Origin: Phyllostachys edulis
Taxonomy: Eukaryota > Streptophyta > Magnoliopsida > Poales > Poaceae
DNA: 64,000 nucleotides
Assembly: GCA_036346405.1 (NCBI GenBank)
Contig: CM070558.1
Location: 1,550,001-1,614,000 of the forward strand
Reading direction: 5' to 3'
The notes below the pieces were generated by a model. It did no database searches, was not told where the DNA came from, and saw nothing but the letters and a program-made list of their open reading frames with translations. The position numbers and the translations under genes were made by a program. Below, piece after piece: positions 33,840 through 47,684 of this stretch. Position 1 is the stretch's first letter. The number at the start of each line of letters is the position of its first letter.

Positions 33840-36800
33840 TGTGAGGAACCCCGGGTTATCTCCGTAAGACCGAGACTAAGCATGGTCTTAAGGACATAAC
33901 TCTGGACCTCAAGTAAATGGATTCCAACTTAACTCCATCTAAGCAAGAAGCTTAACTGAAAACTAGAGCCTCGACGATCATGTGCGCTGCTGCTCTGCGA
34001 GCACTACATGATTGTCGGTTCTCTAACAAGTCAAGCACTACACTTAGTGAGTTAAATGGGAAGCCACGAACAGCGAGTATGCACTCATATTAGCTCCCAA
34101 GATCAGCGGCCAATATGCTCATACTCTCATACAACGTTGTTCACATCCATACAACAATCATACATTGATAGTTCAAAAGACATACATCATAATAGTTTAA
34201 GTTTACAACTATTACAAATGGCCGACCAGCCAAATTCAAATAAGAGTATTAAGTAGCAGCGAAAACAAGTAAATAAACCAAAAGACCAGCAGTGGTATGC
34301 CTATATCCCGTCGGCAACCGACTAGGAGTTAAAAGATAGTACTACTCGTCAGCGTCGCCTAAATCGACGCTAACGAGCTCAACGGGCTCATAACCTTCCT
34401 CACCTGAAATTGCAGCAATCGGGTTGAGTACAAAGGTACTCGCAAGTCTTACACAAATAAAAATTAGTTATGCTAAATGTTGTTCCAAAGGATGGCTCAT
34501 ATTGGCTTAATTTTGCAAAAGAGACGCAACAATTTACAACCTACACATACTAGTTTTTCAAGTGCCATTTCGAAATCAGATTTGAAGTAGAAGTAAAGCA
34601 TGTGAATAAGTAGTAAATTGAATAACAAATGAATCATACAAATAACAAAGTGGCTGTCCACTTTGATACAACAAAAAACATGAACATCCAATTCATGATG
34701 AATACCAAGTTATAACCACAAATTTTAATTCCAAGTCTAACAATAGCATCCATGTAACTCAAGTGGTTGTCCATAACTGTGGACACGGCTATTCGAATAG
34801 ATTTATACCCTGCAGGGGTGTACTACTTTACCCACACGACTTGATTAGCCCGTAAGCCTCCAGATGGCTCTGAAAATAACATACTTCCTATGGTATGCCG
34901 GCCGGGTAAATCAAGACTTGGTATTTTTCAGCAAGTTGATATTATTAAGTTGAATCACCCATGCACGACGTAATCCCGCTTAAGTGTAGGTTATACAGCC
35001 TACTAACCAAATGGGCACGCAAGTTGTGTCGGGAATACTGACCCAATTAACAAGGTTTAAATAGTGCTCATCCGCACATTATAGAATTGCAATCGGCACC
35101 CTACGAAACATATATGCGATGGAACACATATAAGTCCTCACACCACCAATCATTAACTTAACAACACCAACCCCTTACTTAACCAAGCAGCGCCCATACA
35201 CCGCGTGTGGAAGCACGAGTTTTACTTGAATCAAAGATGTTACCAAAGTTCGGTCCTTAATTGTCCAGACAAGTCCATCACTTACCCAAACTCGTGCACA
35301 AAGACACCCTCACTAACCATCACTTGTCTAGACCCAAAACTCATTTAAAATGACAAAATTTTATCTCATAAAATAGATACAAAGATCTAAAACAAAAGTA
35401 TATAATGAAAGTTATGTTTATCCCATAATTGTCGGGTTATTCCCAACAATCAGCTACCGGTTCTAGACTTGCATGGATAAGCAAACACGAACAATATATT
35501 TCAAACATCCTATCTCAAGCACTGGAATAATTCAAGATTAACCTCAATGAATAGGAGATAACTAATCTAGTCATCACAAAAATAGCGACATTATCAAAAT
35601 AGCATGCAAGCAATTATCATTGCACTAACTTAACAAAACTGGGATCAAATATGATGAAAAATAAAGTTCAAATGATGCTTGCCTTGCTGGTAGCTTAGTT
35701 GCTCACTCTCAGCAGTGTAGGAGTCAATATCAATCGCTTCAGAATCTAGAGAATTTTAAAGATACCGATAAACACCGAGAAATACTAAAAAAATCAAAGT
35801 GCTAAAAAATGCATGATTTTTCTACAGTAGATAAGTCATGATTTTAGATGAATTTAGGTGAAAGAATAATTCCATTTGGACTTAGTATGTGACAGTTATT
35901 AAGGTTTGAAAATAAGTTTTCAGGAAATTCCAATTTTATTCCACTCGGTTATTGTTCACTTAATTTAATTATTTGGGCAAAATTTGTAGACCAGTAGTGG
36001 GACAAAGGATTATATGGTTAAATAGAGAATATTTTTACAAGTCCAAAACCATTGGGTTTAACTCATTTAGAGTTTTTATGAATTAGTTATACATTTTCAA
36101 AGTTATCAGCCTTTTCCTATTGTAAAAACAATAGGTTTAAGGATCACTCTCCAAATAATAATTTTTGCTACAGAAAAATATTTTAAACCAATTTTGTAAT
36201 AAATCTCATTAAAAATTAAAATTATTAGAACTGGTTTCATCCATTTATGAGTTGAGAAGAATTAATTATATATTTTTGAAGTTATTCATATTTTTCAGTG
36301 TGTAAAATAATGGATTTCGAATTTCTTAAACCTTTTATTACTTTTCTCACCGAACGTGGTGCTAGCCACCGACGCCGACTAGCGGGACCTGATGAATAGT
36401 GTGTTGCCTTATTTAACTCAGATTTTAATACCGAATTGACGCATAGGTCCTACTTGTCATTGTCCCGGTGCACGAAATAGCGCGTGGACCTATCCAAACG
36501 CACTGGTTCACTAGTCTACCACCGTGGACCAATCCACTTAATGCCTGGGGCCACCTGGCAGCCTCTGACGATAACCATTACACATTAGACACGTTTTTCC
36601 GATCGTGATTCACAATTAAGAGCTAATCATTTTGGTTAACCTAAATGATGCTGCTACAGCTGCTGTCGGGAAATCCGACACGCAAGGGAGCGCGCGCGTG
36701 GCAGTGAGGCCACCGGCGCAGCGGCAGCGCCCTGGGACTGAGAGGCTCCCCATGAGGTAACCAGGCCCTTGGCAAACCCAACGACACAAGCGCGAAGCCC

Positions 36801-39800
36801 AACGGTCGCCGGAGCTCGCCGGACTACCACCCGAAGTGGAGGCGCCAAAACGACAAAAGAGGCAACGACACCTCGGTGGGTTTTTGTGAGACCCCGGTTT
36901 ATTAGGCTCATAATACTTAGTCATCCAATTGACCCTAGTATTATCAACTAAATAAACCGTGCCTCGAGATATATGTACTTCCCAAAAATACAGTACACAC
37001 AACTCATTACAAAAGATTGCATCAATTCCATTCAAACACATAGAATAGAACAAGCAACAAACCAGAAGTTAATATAAATAAAGGATAGTTATTACAAAAG
37101 AGAGGCCGACCGGCCAAATAACAACAAGTCTACTAAGATACACATCGGAAGCAAAAGTGCCATAGAGATGGCCATAACAAGAGCCAACCAGTGTGCCTTA
37201 ACCCACAAGGCAACTGACCGAACCGCCAAGCTAGTCGCTTTCCCAGCCACCGCACATCTCACAAAAGTAAAGCCCTTTGGGCTCTACCTCCTCTGCAACA
37301 AAGTTATTAAGCAAAGCAAATGAGTACAAAAATGTACTCGCAAGACTGACGTGTAGTATAACAGAACTATAGTTTAGCTACATGCAATCTTTATTTAAGT
37401 GGATGAGGCTTTGGACTCATTTTTAGCATAAAGTAAGTTTTCATTTGCAATAATGTAATAGATTGAAAGCGATTTGACAAAGCATTTTTAATTGTTGAAG
37501 TAACAACGAGATAATAACATAATAACAACGACACGAACAACCTGGAAGTGACTAACCCAATAGCCACCACAACAATAGCATGAATTACCCATTCATACCA
37601 CCCATGTCAAATTTTAATTAAAGGTTGTAGTCTAGTTCTCACGGGGCGTATCCGAGCGTGTCCATAACCTAGGACGAGGCTATTCGAATAGTTTTAACCC
37701 TGCAGGGGTGTACCAATGTACCCACACGTTAGACCGCCTTTTCGCCAAGCTATTTAGCACACTTCCTTTGGTGTGCCGGCACCGCTAAGTCCTACGAGAC
37801 ATTTCCAATGGATGATGCTAATTAAGAGCTGCAACCCACGGGGATAAGGACACATTAGACAGCCTAGCCGGTCTGCTAATGCTCCCTCCCAACACCACAC
37901 ACACACATTTTATTTAAACATACCCACCGACCAGCTCATAATTAACACCTCCCAAAGTACTTAGTCAAGAGAGGTCCCATATCCCCCTTGTGTGGTTAGT
38001 ACGCAATAATGCTCAGTACGGTGGCGCAAGTAACTCGGTCCTTGTTGACTTAGGCATACCACCACATTCCAAAAACCACACCATCCATCCAATATGCCCA
38101 AGTCCAATTCAATCTTTTATTTTCAGATTTTGACTTTATAAATTAACAAAGCACAAGTGCTGGACATAAAGGAGTAATAATTAGATTTGTGTGATCAAGA
38201 CCATCGACTAAGTCGATGATCGCCCATTACTACCGATAACTAAGCATGGCTAAGCAATTGAAGTCGAAAACTACTAAGTGATAAGAGCTCATCCGACGAG
38301 CTCAAACCACAGCAAATAACCTAGGCTCATGGGTAGTAGAGGATAATCAATTCCTACAGATTATGCAACTATAGGATTGCTAACGATATTTTAACACAAG
38401 ATAGCATGCATACATACAAGTAAAACAATATATTAACCTTTAAAGTAATGGGACGATAGAGGGGATATGATCAAACTGCTTGCCTTGCTGTTTCTAGTCA
38501 AATTGTTGCTGAGGATCGCTCATGGGATCAACACACTCGTCAACACCTAATCGAAAAGACGAAAAGAATCGATAAGAACGACGAAAACGACAAAGACAGC
38601 ACAGAAAACAAACTCAAAATGCTCTGAATTTTCTACAGAAGCAAGAGGATGATTTTTAGGGAATTTAGCAACAAGAACCAATTGATTTGGATTCTCAATG
38701 CAAAAGTTATGAGCAAAACAAATCTGCTCAGCCCTAAAAATACCAAACTGCCACTATTCACTAATTTAATTATTAGGCAACATTTTCTAGAAGGGTGGTG
38801 ATACTGAGATTTTTACTGTAAAACCAGCACCTCATGAGATGAATAACACAATTGAGTTCATCTCGTTTGGAGCTATTATGCATTTTCTATAATTTTTCAA
38901 AAACAAGAACTTGAACAAAATTATAATGCACAAGTACTCTTTTTGACAGCAGCAACATGTTCAAAACTAATTTTCACAGTAAGTTCATTAATAGAGGAAA
39001 CCAACAAAGTTGGATTCACTCAAAAATAATCTACAGAGCATTACCTATGCATTTTACAAGTTAAACCCTATTTTGAGTGTACATTTAAAGTTAGTTTTAA
39101 AATCTATTTGCAAAACCATGTTCTGGAGCTGAACTGGGCTCACAACCATTTTTAGATTAGAGCCCAGATCAAACCAGAGCTAACAAAATTTGAATGATCT
39201 CATTTGGATTTAAAATGAAAAAGATATGCAATTTTAAAGTTCATACCTTTTTCAGTTTACAATTAAGAGTTCTCTAGAATTTCTAAAAACCTAAAAGAAC
39301 TGGGGAGGATATGAGCCATAGATCTTGAATCTAACGGCTCAAGACCTCCCAGGCGATGATGCGCACGCGCGCTCGCGAGGGTCCAGAGGACATGGGCCGT
39401 GGATCTTGGATCAGACGGCCCAAGACCTCCCAGTGGAAACGCGCACGCGTCCGCACGAGATAGAGGTCGTGGCCGTTGATCTTGGATCCAATGGCTATGA
39501 CCTCAAGATCTCACGCGCTCGCGCTGCTGGACCTCATGCACGCGATCAGAGAGGAGGTCGTGGCCGTTGATCTGCGAGATGGACGGCCCACGACCACGCA
39601 CCTCACGCACGCGCGCGCGCGGGCGAGTTAATGCGCGGGACAACGAGGAGGTCCGAGCGCACTAAAGACAACAGTAATTGCTCCAATGATTGAGCATTTA
39701 CTGAGCCAATCTATGTCCTAAACCGAAAATGGCACGGTCGGGACGTCCGACAAAAATTTGAGGACGTCCCACGGCTTATCGCTGGCGATTTAGGGCACGG

Positions 39801-41392
39801 CGGCGCAAACTGAGGGCACCGTCGGGACCGCAATAGCCAGGCGCACCTAATGGACCTACTCTCAACGGCGGCGGTGGCCTAGAGCGCCAACAAGCCGGAG
39901 AGGAGCAAGGTGACCACACGGTCAAAAGGCAAGAAGCAAAAGGAGCTCCGCAGTTGGCATTCAAGCGGGTGCCCAAGAAAAGCTCCGCAACAACATACAC
40001 GCGGGTGCCGGCATCTCACGGACTACCGGAGGGTTACGGAGGTCGCGGAGGTGCCTTGAGATGTTGGGGACGAGGAGGACCGTGGTGAAGACAATGGGTG
40101 CTCCACGACCGACAAGCTCCAAGCTCCAACTAGCCCTCACCTGAAAAGGTCAACCCCAAGTGAAGTTAGGGTTAAACTTCCAGGAAGTTAGAGGAGCAAA
40201 AATGGAGCAGAGGTTGAGCGAGAGAGCCACTGGAGCACTGTGCCACCGAGGGCTCCAAGCTTCAACAATGGCGGTTGGGGGGGAAGGTCAGAGGAGAGAA
40301 AGCTTAGAAGACATAGGTGCAAGCTAGAGCTTGAAAGTGTGCCAAAGAAGCTAAGGGAGGAACCCAATGGGGGTTTTATAACTTAGAGAAGCAGGGCACA
40401 TGAGCTAGGGTTAAGCTCATGGTGAGCTTAGCCCATGGCTCGGTCCATGGCTTGGACAAGACGTGGAGTTGACATGGTGACAGAACTGTCTGCAGACTTG
40501 AGGCGGAAGGTGACCAAAGATTTAATGCGGTCGAGAAAGAGTCGTTATAAGGTACACAAGTTGACAGGCACGCTTTTTCTCTCTGCCCAGGAGCACGCAT
40601 GCGTGACCGAGGAAGGAGAAGAACATGGGAGTTCATTTTGACCGTTGGATAAGACTACGGGGAGGTCCTAACCCTCGGATGTTATTTTTGAACCGTTACG
40701 TTTTAAGTGACTGGGAGGAGGTCCTAGCCACACGATCTTGGACGGGGAGGTCGTGGCCCCACGATTTCCTTAGCGCGGATGCGCACGAGGAAAAATGGGA
40801 TTAGGAGGTCCAAGGCGTTGGATCTAAATCGAACGGTGCGGACCTCCTGGAGGACTTAACGTTTGCGCACGCTACAGCCCAAGATGTGGAGGTCATGGCC
40901 TTTGGATTTAAATCCAAGGGCACATAACGATAGGGGTCTGAGCTTGCATAACGCACAAGGGAGGTCATGGCCTTTAGATTTAGATCTAAGGGCTCACGAC
41001 CTCACGTCTTGTGAGGAGGTCTGATGCGACGAGGCAAGGAGGAGGTCGTGACCGTGGATTTTAATCAAGCGGTGCACAACATGAGATGGGGAGGTTTTGT
41101 GCGCTTGATATATTTGGGAGGTCGTGGGTGTTGGATTTGATCCAACGGTTACGACCTCAGCAAGGTGGGAGGTCTGAAGGTTTTGACAGTGAGGGGAAGT
41201 CATGGCTATGGATCTTTGATCCAACGGCACGAGACCTGAACAGGGTGGGAGGACCTCACTGTGAATGTTTGAGGAGGAGGTCGTGGCTGTTGGATTGGAT
41301 CCAACGGCTACGACCTCAACAAGGTGGGATGTCTTAGTGGTTTAACAGCTCGAGGAGGTCATGAGCTGTTGGATCTTAATCCAAGGGCTATG

Positions 41393-44300
41393 TGTAACAT
41401 CCCAAATGTATAATTGGGGTTATTCAAGTATAATTATATGTGTAGAAATTAAAATTTTTTCTCACATCTTGAAAACCCCTAATCTCTTGTGTAATTCTTG
41501 TCCAAGAGTTGTGTAATCCAAAAACACAAAGCTCTTGTTGACCCAAAAGTCAAACTCATTTTCCAGTTGTCTAAATCTTGTGCCAAACATCGGGAATATA
41601 TTTTCCTTGGTCCCAAAACTGATGTGGGACCCCTCTGAAAAATATCACAAGTTGTAAAACTAGTTTGATAAATTTTGGAGGTAAAACAATCCTTTAAACA
41701 ACCTTAACGAATTTCCTGAGAAAATGCATTGCATAATAACCTCTGGAAATTTTATGCAAGGTTAATCTCATTGTCAGCAAGCTCCAGTTAAAATTTCATC
41801 AAATTTGGAGTTCATTTGCTATCTCAAATAATTCTGCTAAGTTTCATTTGTTAAAAACTAAATTTAAAAGCCTACCTTTGTTCCTTGGGCTAGCCACTTT
41901 GCAAAGTGGTCCACCCAACCCCATCGACCTCCTTCCTCACCTTGATGAGGTCGAGCCGTTGGATCCAATCCAAAGGCCACGACCTCCCCTCAACCAACGC
42001 ACCCGGGACCTCCCCTTCAGTAGTCCTCGGACCGCGTGGACCTCCTCGGGTCAGCGTGGGCGCCAGACCTCCTCATGGTCAACCCCGCAAAGACCTCCTC
42101 ACCTCATCAGTCGTGAACTGTTGGATCAAAGATCCACGGTCATGACCTCCCCGTGTGTTAAATCCCAAAGACCTCCTCACCTTGTCCAGTCATAGCCCTT
42201 GGATTAAGATCCAACCGCCCCGACCTCCTCTTGTTATCAAAACTCAAAACCACCTTCCACCTTGGCGAGGTCATAGTTGTTGGATTTACATCCAACCGCC
42301 TCCTCGACCTCCCTCACCGTTAAACTAAACAAACCTCCCACCTAAACGAGGTCGAGCCGTTGGATCGATCCAACGACCCGACCTCCCTCACAATATCTAG
42401 CGACAAGACCTCCCTATCTCATGTTGTGCACCGTTGGATTTGAAATCCACGGTCACGACCTCCTCCTGGTCTCATGCGCATCAGATCTCCCCGCGCACGT
42501 GAGGTCGTTGCCCTTAGATCTAAATCTAATGGCCATGACCTCCCTTGTGTGTCGTGCGAGGCTCAGGACCTCCCCTGTTTTGATCACCACCGTTGGATCA
42601 AAATCCAAAGGTCTTGACCTCCCTCGCGCTTCACGCAAAGCCTCAGACCTCCCTTTGGTTGTGCGCCCTTGGATTCAAATCCTAAGGCCATGACCTCCCC
42701 CTCATGTCTTATGTTCGCGTGCGGTTAAGACCTCACAGGAGGTCCGCGCCGTTGGATGGAGATCCAACGCTTTGGACCTCCTGTCCTATTTCCCCTCGTG
42801 CGCTTACACATTAAGGAAATCGGAGGGCCACGACCTCCCCATCCTTGATCGTGTGGCTGGGACCTCCTCCCAGCCACTTAAAACATAACGGTTCAAAATT
42901 GTCATCCGATGGTTAGGACCTCCCCATGGTCTTATCCAACGGTCATAAAGACCTCCCCTGTTCTTCTCCTTCCTCTGGCGCGCCTGTGAGCTCTGAGCGG
43001 TGGAGTTAATGCACGTCTGTCCACTTGGTACCTTTTCAACAGCTCTTTGCTGACCCGCATTTAATGCAGGTCAGCCTTCCGCCTCTTGGGTCAGCTCAGA
43101 CCTGCACCTTGTCAACCTCATGTCCTTGCCACCCCATGGACCAACCCGTGGGCTAAGCTCACCATGGAGCTTAGCCCCAGCTCATAACCTTCACTCAGGC
43201 TATAAGTTACCCCTTGGAACTCTCCCGTGGCTTCCTTTGCACACAATTGATCTCAGCCTTGCACTTTGTGCGTGGCTGAGCTCCTCATCCCCAAACTCTC
43301 CCTCCTCACTGGTGGCTGCCATTGTCAAGGTCCTTGGAGCTTCTCAGTGGCTCAGGATTTCCGATGGCTTCTCCTCCCGCTCTGTTTCTATCTGGGCATC
43401 TCGTGACCTCAACCCTAACTTCTTTGGTCGGGCATTTGCAGAGGTAGCCTAGTGGAGCTGGGAGCTTGGAGTTGGAGCTTGGACTTGAAGCGGTGGAGCT
43501 CTCCATCTTCCCCAACTCGGCCAAAGACCATCCTCAACCTCATCGGCATCTTTAGGACCTCCGTAACTCCCTGGTAGTCCTTTAGTTCTTGGCACCGCAT
43601 GAATGAATGTTGCGGAGCTTTTGTTTGAGCATACACTTGAATGTCGCATGAGCTTCATTTTTGCTTTTCGGTTTTGGTGTCTTTGGTCAATTTTGCCCTC
43701 TCGGCTCATGGCGTTCAAAGCCGCTGCCGCCATTGAGAGGAGGTCCTTTGAGCGCAACGTTATTGTGCACTCGGTGGTACCATTGACCTCACCGGTGGGC
43801 TCTACATCGCCGGCGAGACCACTTCTTCACGCCTTCGGGATCTTTGTCGGACGTCCCGAGCGTGTCATTGTCGTTTTAGAACAAAGATTCACCATTTTAA
43901 TGCGCTAATCAATTGCTCCCATCATTGTAATCAATGGGGCGTCTTAACTGCCTTAAATCCACCCTATAATGCGTGCATTTAAGACCTCCCGCGCGAGCGG
44001 ACCTCCCCGTGGTCCCGCGCACATTAATGCCTTGTCCAGTTGCGTGTTGCTGCTGGGTCCGAACGCCCGCAGACCTCCTCAGGAGATCTGGAGCGTCCAA
44101 GACCTCCCTTGCGCAATCGTAGCCGTCCAGACCTCCCTTGGAGGTCTGTGACGTTGAGGACCTCCGCTGGGACCTCCTCGAGGACATCCCAACCGTTGAG
44201 GACCTCCCCTTTAGATCTGGTCCGTTAGGACCTCCTTTCCATGTTGTGGTCCATTGGATTTCCCATCTACGGCCCGACCTCCCTCACTCACAAGATGTGC

Positions 44301-46794
44301 GTTGCTAGGAGGTCCGGGACCTCTGGACCTCCCTGGCGGCGTGGCGTTGTTCACTGGGAGGTCTGAGCCGTTAGATCTATGATCCGTGGCTCACGTCCTC
44401 CCATGTCCTTATGGGTTTTAGAAATTCCAGTAAATTCTTCATTATGAACTGAAATAAGGTATAAACTTTAGAATTTCGTATCTTTTTCATTTTAATTCCA
44501 AATGAGGTCATTCAAATTGTGTTAGCTCTGTCTTGAACTTGACTTTAATCCAAAAATGATTGTAAGTTGAGTTCAGCTCCAGAGCACAGTTTTGCCGTTA
44601 GATTTTAAAACTCACTTAAAATATACACTCAAGTTAATGCTTAACTTGTAAAATACATAACTAATGCTCTGTAGATTATTTTTGGGTGAGACCAACTTTG
44701 TTGGTTTCCTCTATTAATGAACTCGCTGTGAAAATTAGTTTTGAGCATGTTGCTGTTAGGAAAATGAGGACTTGTGCATTATAATTTTGTTCAAGTTCTT
44801 GTTTTTGAAAAATTATAGAAAGTGCAATATAGCTCCAAATGAGGTGAACTCAATTGTGTTATTCATCTCATGAGGTGCTGGTTTTACAGTAAAAATTTCA
44901 GCTTCACTTCTGTTCTAGAAAATGTTGCCTCATAATTAAATTAGTGTATAGTGCAGTTTGGTATTTTAGGGGCTGAGCAGAATTGTTTTGCTCATAACTT
45001 TTGCATCGAGAATCCAAATCAATTGGTTCTTATTGCAAAATCCCCTAAAAATCACTCTCTTGCTGCTGTAGAAAATTCAGAGAATTTGGAGTTCGTTTGC
45101 TGTGCTGTCTTTGTTGTTTTTCGTCGTTCTTATCGGTTCTTTATTGCTTTTCCGTTAGGTTTCGACATTTGTGGTGATCCCGAGAGTGACCCTCCGCAAC
45201 AAAGTGACCAGCAACAAGGCAAGCAGTTTGATCATATCCCCTCTAACGTCCCATTACTTTAAAGGTTAATATGTTGTTTTACTTCTATGTATGCATGCTA
45301 CTTTGTGTTAAATGTCGCTAGCAATCCTATAGTTGCATAATCTGTAGGAATTGTTTATCCTCTACTACCATGAGCCTAGGTTATTTGCTGTGGTGGGAGC
45401 TCGTTGGATGAGCTCCTATCACTTAGTAGTTTCGATTTAAATTGCTTAGACATGCTTAGTTTTCGGTAGAATGGGCGATCATCGACTTAGTCGATGGTCT
45501 TGATCACTCAAAACCGATTATTACTCCTATATGTCCCAGCACTTGTGCTTTGATTAATTTGTAAAATAAAAAACTGAAAATAAAAGATTGATTTAGACTT
45601 GGGCATATTGGATGGATGGCGTGGTTTTTGGATGTGGTGGTATGCAGGTCCCTAAGGACCGAGTACTTGGGTCACTAAGCCAGCGATTTTGCGTGCTAAC
45701 CACACGAGGGCATATGGAACCCTCTTGACTAAGTACTTTGGGCGGTGTTAATTGGGGTCGCTCGGTTGGTGTGTTTTTAAAGATAAAATGTGTGTGTGAT
45801 GTGGGAGGAGCGTTAGCTTCCGGTAGGTTGTGTGATGTCTCCTTCTCCCGTGGGTTGTGCGACTTCAGAATTAGCATTGTCCATTGGAAATGCCTCGTAG
45901 GACTTAGCCGCTTAAGCATACCAAAGGTAGTGTGCCTAATGGAAAGGCGGTCCGGCGTGTGGGTGCAGTGGTACACCCCGCAGGATAAAACTATTCAATA
46001 GCCTCGCCCTAGGTTATGGACATGCTTGGTAAGGTCGTTCAAGACTAGACTACAACCTTTAATTAAAACTTGACATGGTTGGTATGAACGGGAGTTCATG
46101 CTATTGTTGTGGTGACTTGGATTGGTCACTTCCGTGTTGTTCTTGTTGTTGTTACCATGTTATTTATCTCGTTGTTATTTCAACAATTAAAAATGCTTTG
46201 TCAAATTGCTTTCAATCTACTATATTATTGCAAATGAAAACTTGCTTTGTGCTTAAATGAGTCCAAAGCCTCATCCACTTAAATAAAGCTTGCATATAGC
46301 TAAATTATAGTTCTGTTATCTTACACGTCGGTCTTAAGTAGTACAATAAACAATTTATTGTACTCATTTGCTTTGCTTAACAACTTTGTTGCAGAGGAGG
46401 TAGAGCCCAAAGGGCTTTACTTTTGTGAGCTGTGCGGTGGTTGGGAGAGCGACTAGCTTGGCGGTCCGGTCAGTTGCCTTGTGGGCTAAAGGCACCTTGG
46501 TTGGCTCTTATTTTGGGCCATCTTTATGGCACTTTTGCTTCACTGTATCTTTGTAGTTTTGTTGTTATTTGGCCGAAGGCCCTCTTTGTAATAACCTATT
46601 CCTTATTAATATTAACTTCGGTTTGTTGCTTATGTACTATGTGTTGTATGGAATTGATACATTCTTTTGTTGTGAGGTATGTATCTTGCATTCGGGAAGT
46701 ATACATCTCTCGAGACCTGGTTTATTTGGTTGATAATACTAGGGTCAATTGGATGACTAAGTATTATGAGCTTAATAAACGTCGGGGTCTCACA
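41393..46794 (+). mobile_element. Giant solo LTR 'D', 5402 bp (gypsy family 1), inside C
   Basis: It begins TGTAACATCCCAAATG and ends GTCGGGGTCTCACA, flanked by a perfect CTATG duplication (41388-41392 and 46795-46799). It contains two GACCTCC arrays (about 41928-42975 and 43980-44400), the palindrome at 43154-43173 (one extra base in the second arm), TATA at about 43201 and a long AT-rich 3' part. It is the innermost member of a three-level nest (E, C, D) and lies in opposite orientation to its host LTR C. Confidence 0.94.
43154..43206 (+). promoter_or_regulatory. Palindrome and TATA core of LTR D
   Basis: TAAGCTCA (43154-43161) and TGGAGCTTA (43165-43173) form the conserved palindrome, with one inserted base. 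TATAAG at 43201 follows in the same spacing class as in LTRs B and C. Confidence 0.45.
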
Positions 46795-47684
46795 CTATGA
46801 CCTCACCAAGGTGGGAGGACCTCGCTGTGACGGTTAAGGGAGGTCTTTGAGGTCTAAAAACACAGGGGAGGTCATGGCCATGGATCCTTGATCCAACGGC
46901 AATGACCAGATGAGGTGGGGAGGTCCTTGCAGTATTGACCGCGGAGGAGGTCGTGGCGGTTGGATGTAAATCCAACGGCTGTGACCTCATCAAGGTGGGA
47001 AGGGAGGTCTGATGGGTTGCGAAAGAGGTTGGGTTGGACCAGCTTTGCAAAGCGGTTCAGCCCAAGGAACAGTGTAAGTTCTTAAATTCAATTTTAACAG
47101 CTGAGATTTCGCAGAATTGATTGGGATAGCAATTTAACTCCAAAATTTATGAAATTTTAACTGGAGCTTGCTGACATTAAGATTAACCTTACATAAAATT
47201 TCCAGAGGTTATTATGCAATGTATTTTTCTCAGGAAATTCATGAAGGCTGTTCAAGGATTTGTTTTACCTCCAAAAATTATCAAACAAGTTTTATAACTC
47301 ATGATATTTTTCAGAGAGGCTCCACAACATTTCTAGGACCAAGGAAAAATATTTCCAAGGGTTTGGCACAAGATTTGTGACAAGTGGGAAATGAGTTTGA
47401 CTTTTGGTCAACAAGAGCTTTATGTTTTTGGATTACACAACTCTTGGACAAGAATTACATGAGAGTTTAGGGGTTTTCAAGATGTGAGAAAAAGTTTTAA
47501 TTTCTACACATTTAATTATATTTGAACAAACACCTGTTTAGGTATTTGGGATGTTACAGTTTTTGAGCAAACCAAACAAGGTTGGAGCTACTAGAGGGTC
47601 CCTTGAGGCTTACCAAAGGGAGAGAAGGGTCGAAGGAAGCTCCAGGAGGAGTTGTCCACGGCAATGGCGACGGCGGTACCCGGC

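Larger units (their letters stand above)
36885..47558 (-). mobile_element. Giant solo LTR 'C' (gypsy family 1), containing D
   Basis: It begins TGTGAGACCCCGG and ends TTTGGGATGTTACA, flanked by a perfect GTTTT duplication (36880-36884 and 47559-47563). Its own sequence (36885-41392 and 46800-47558) totals about 5.27 kb and aligns with LTR B in the same orientation along its length: palindrome at 40412-40430, TATA at 40374-40380, GACCTCC/inverted-repeat arrays about 39300-39600 and 40660-41390. No gag-pol, hence solo. Confidence 0.92.
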
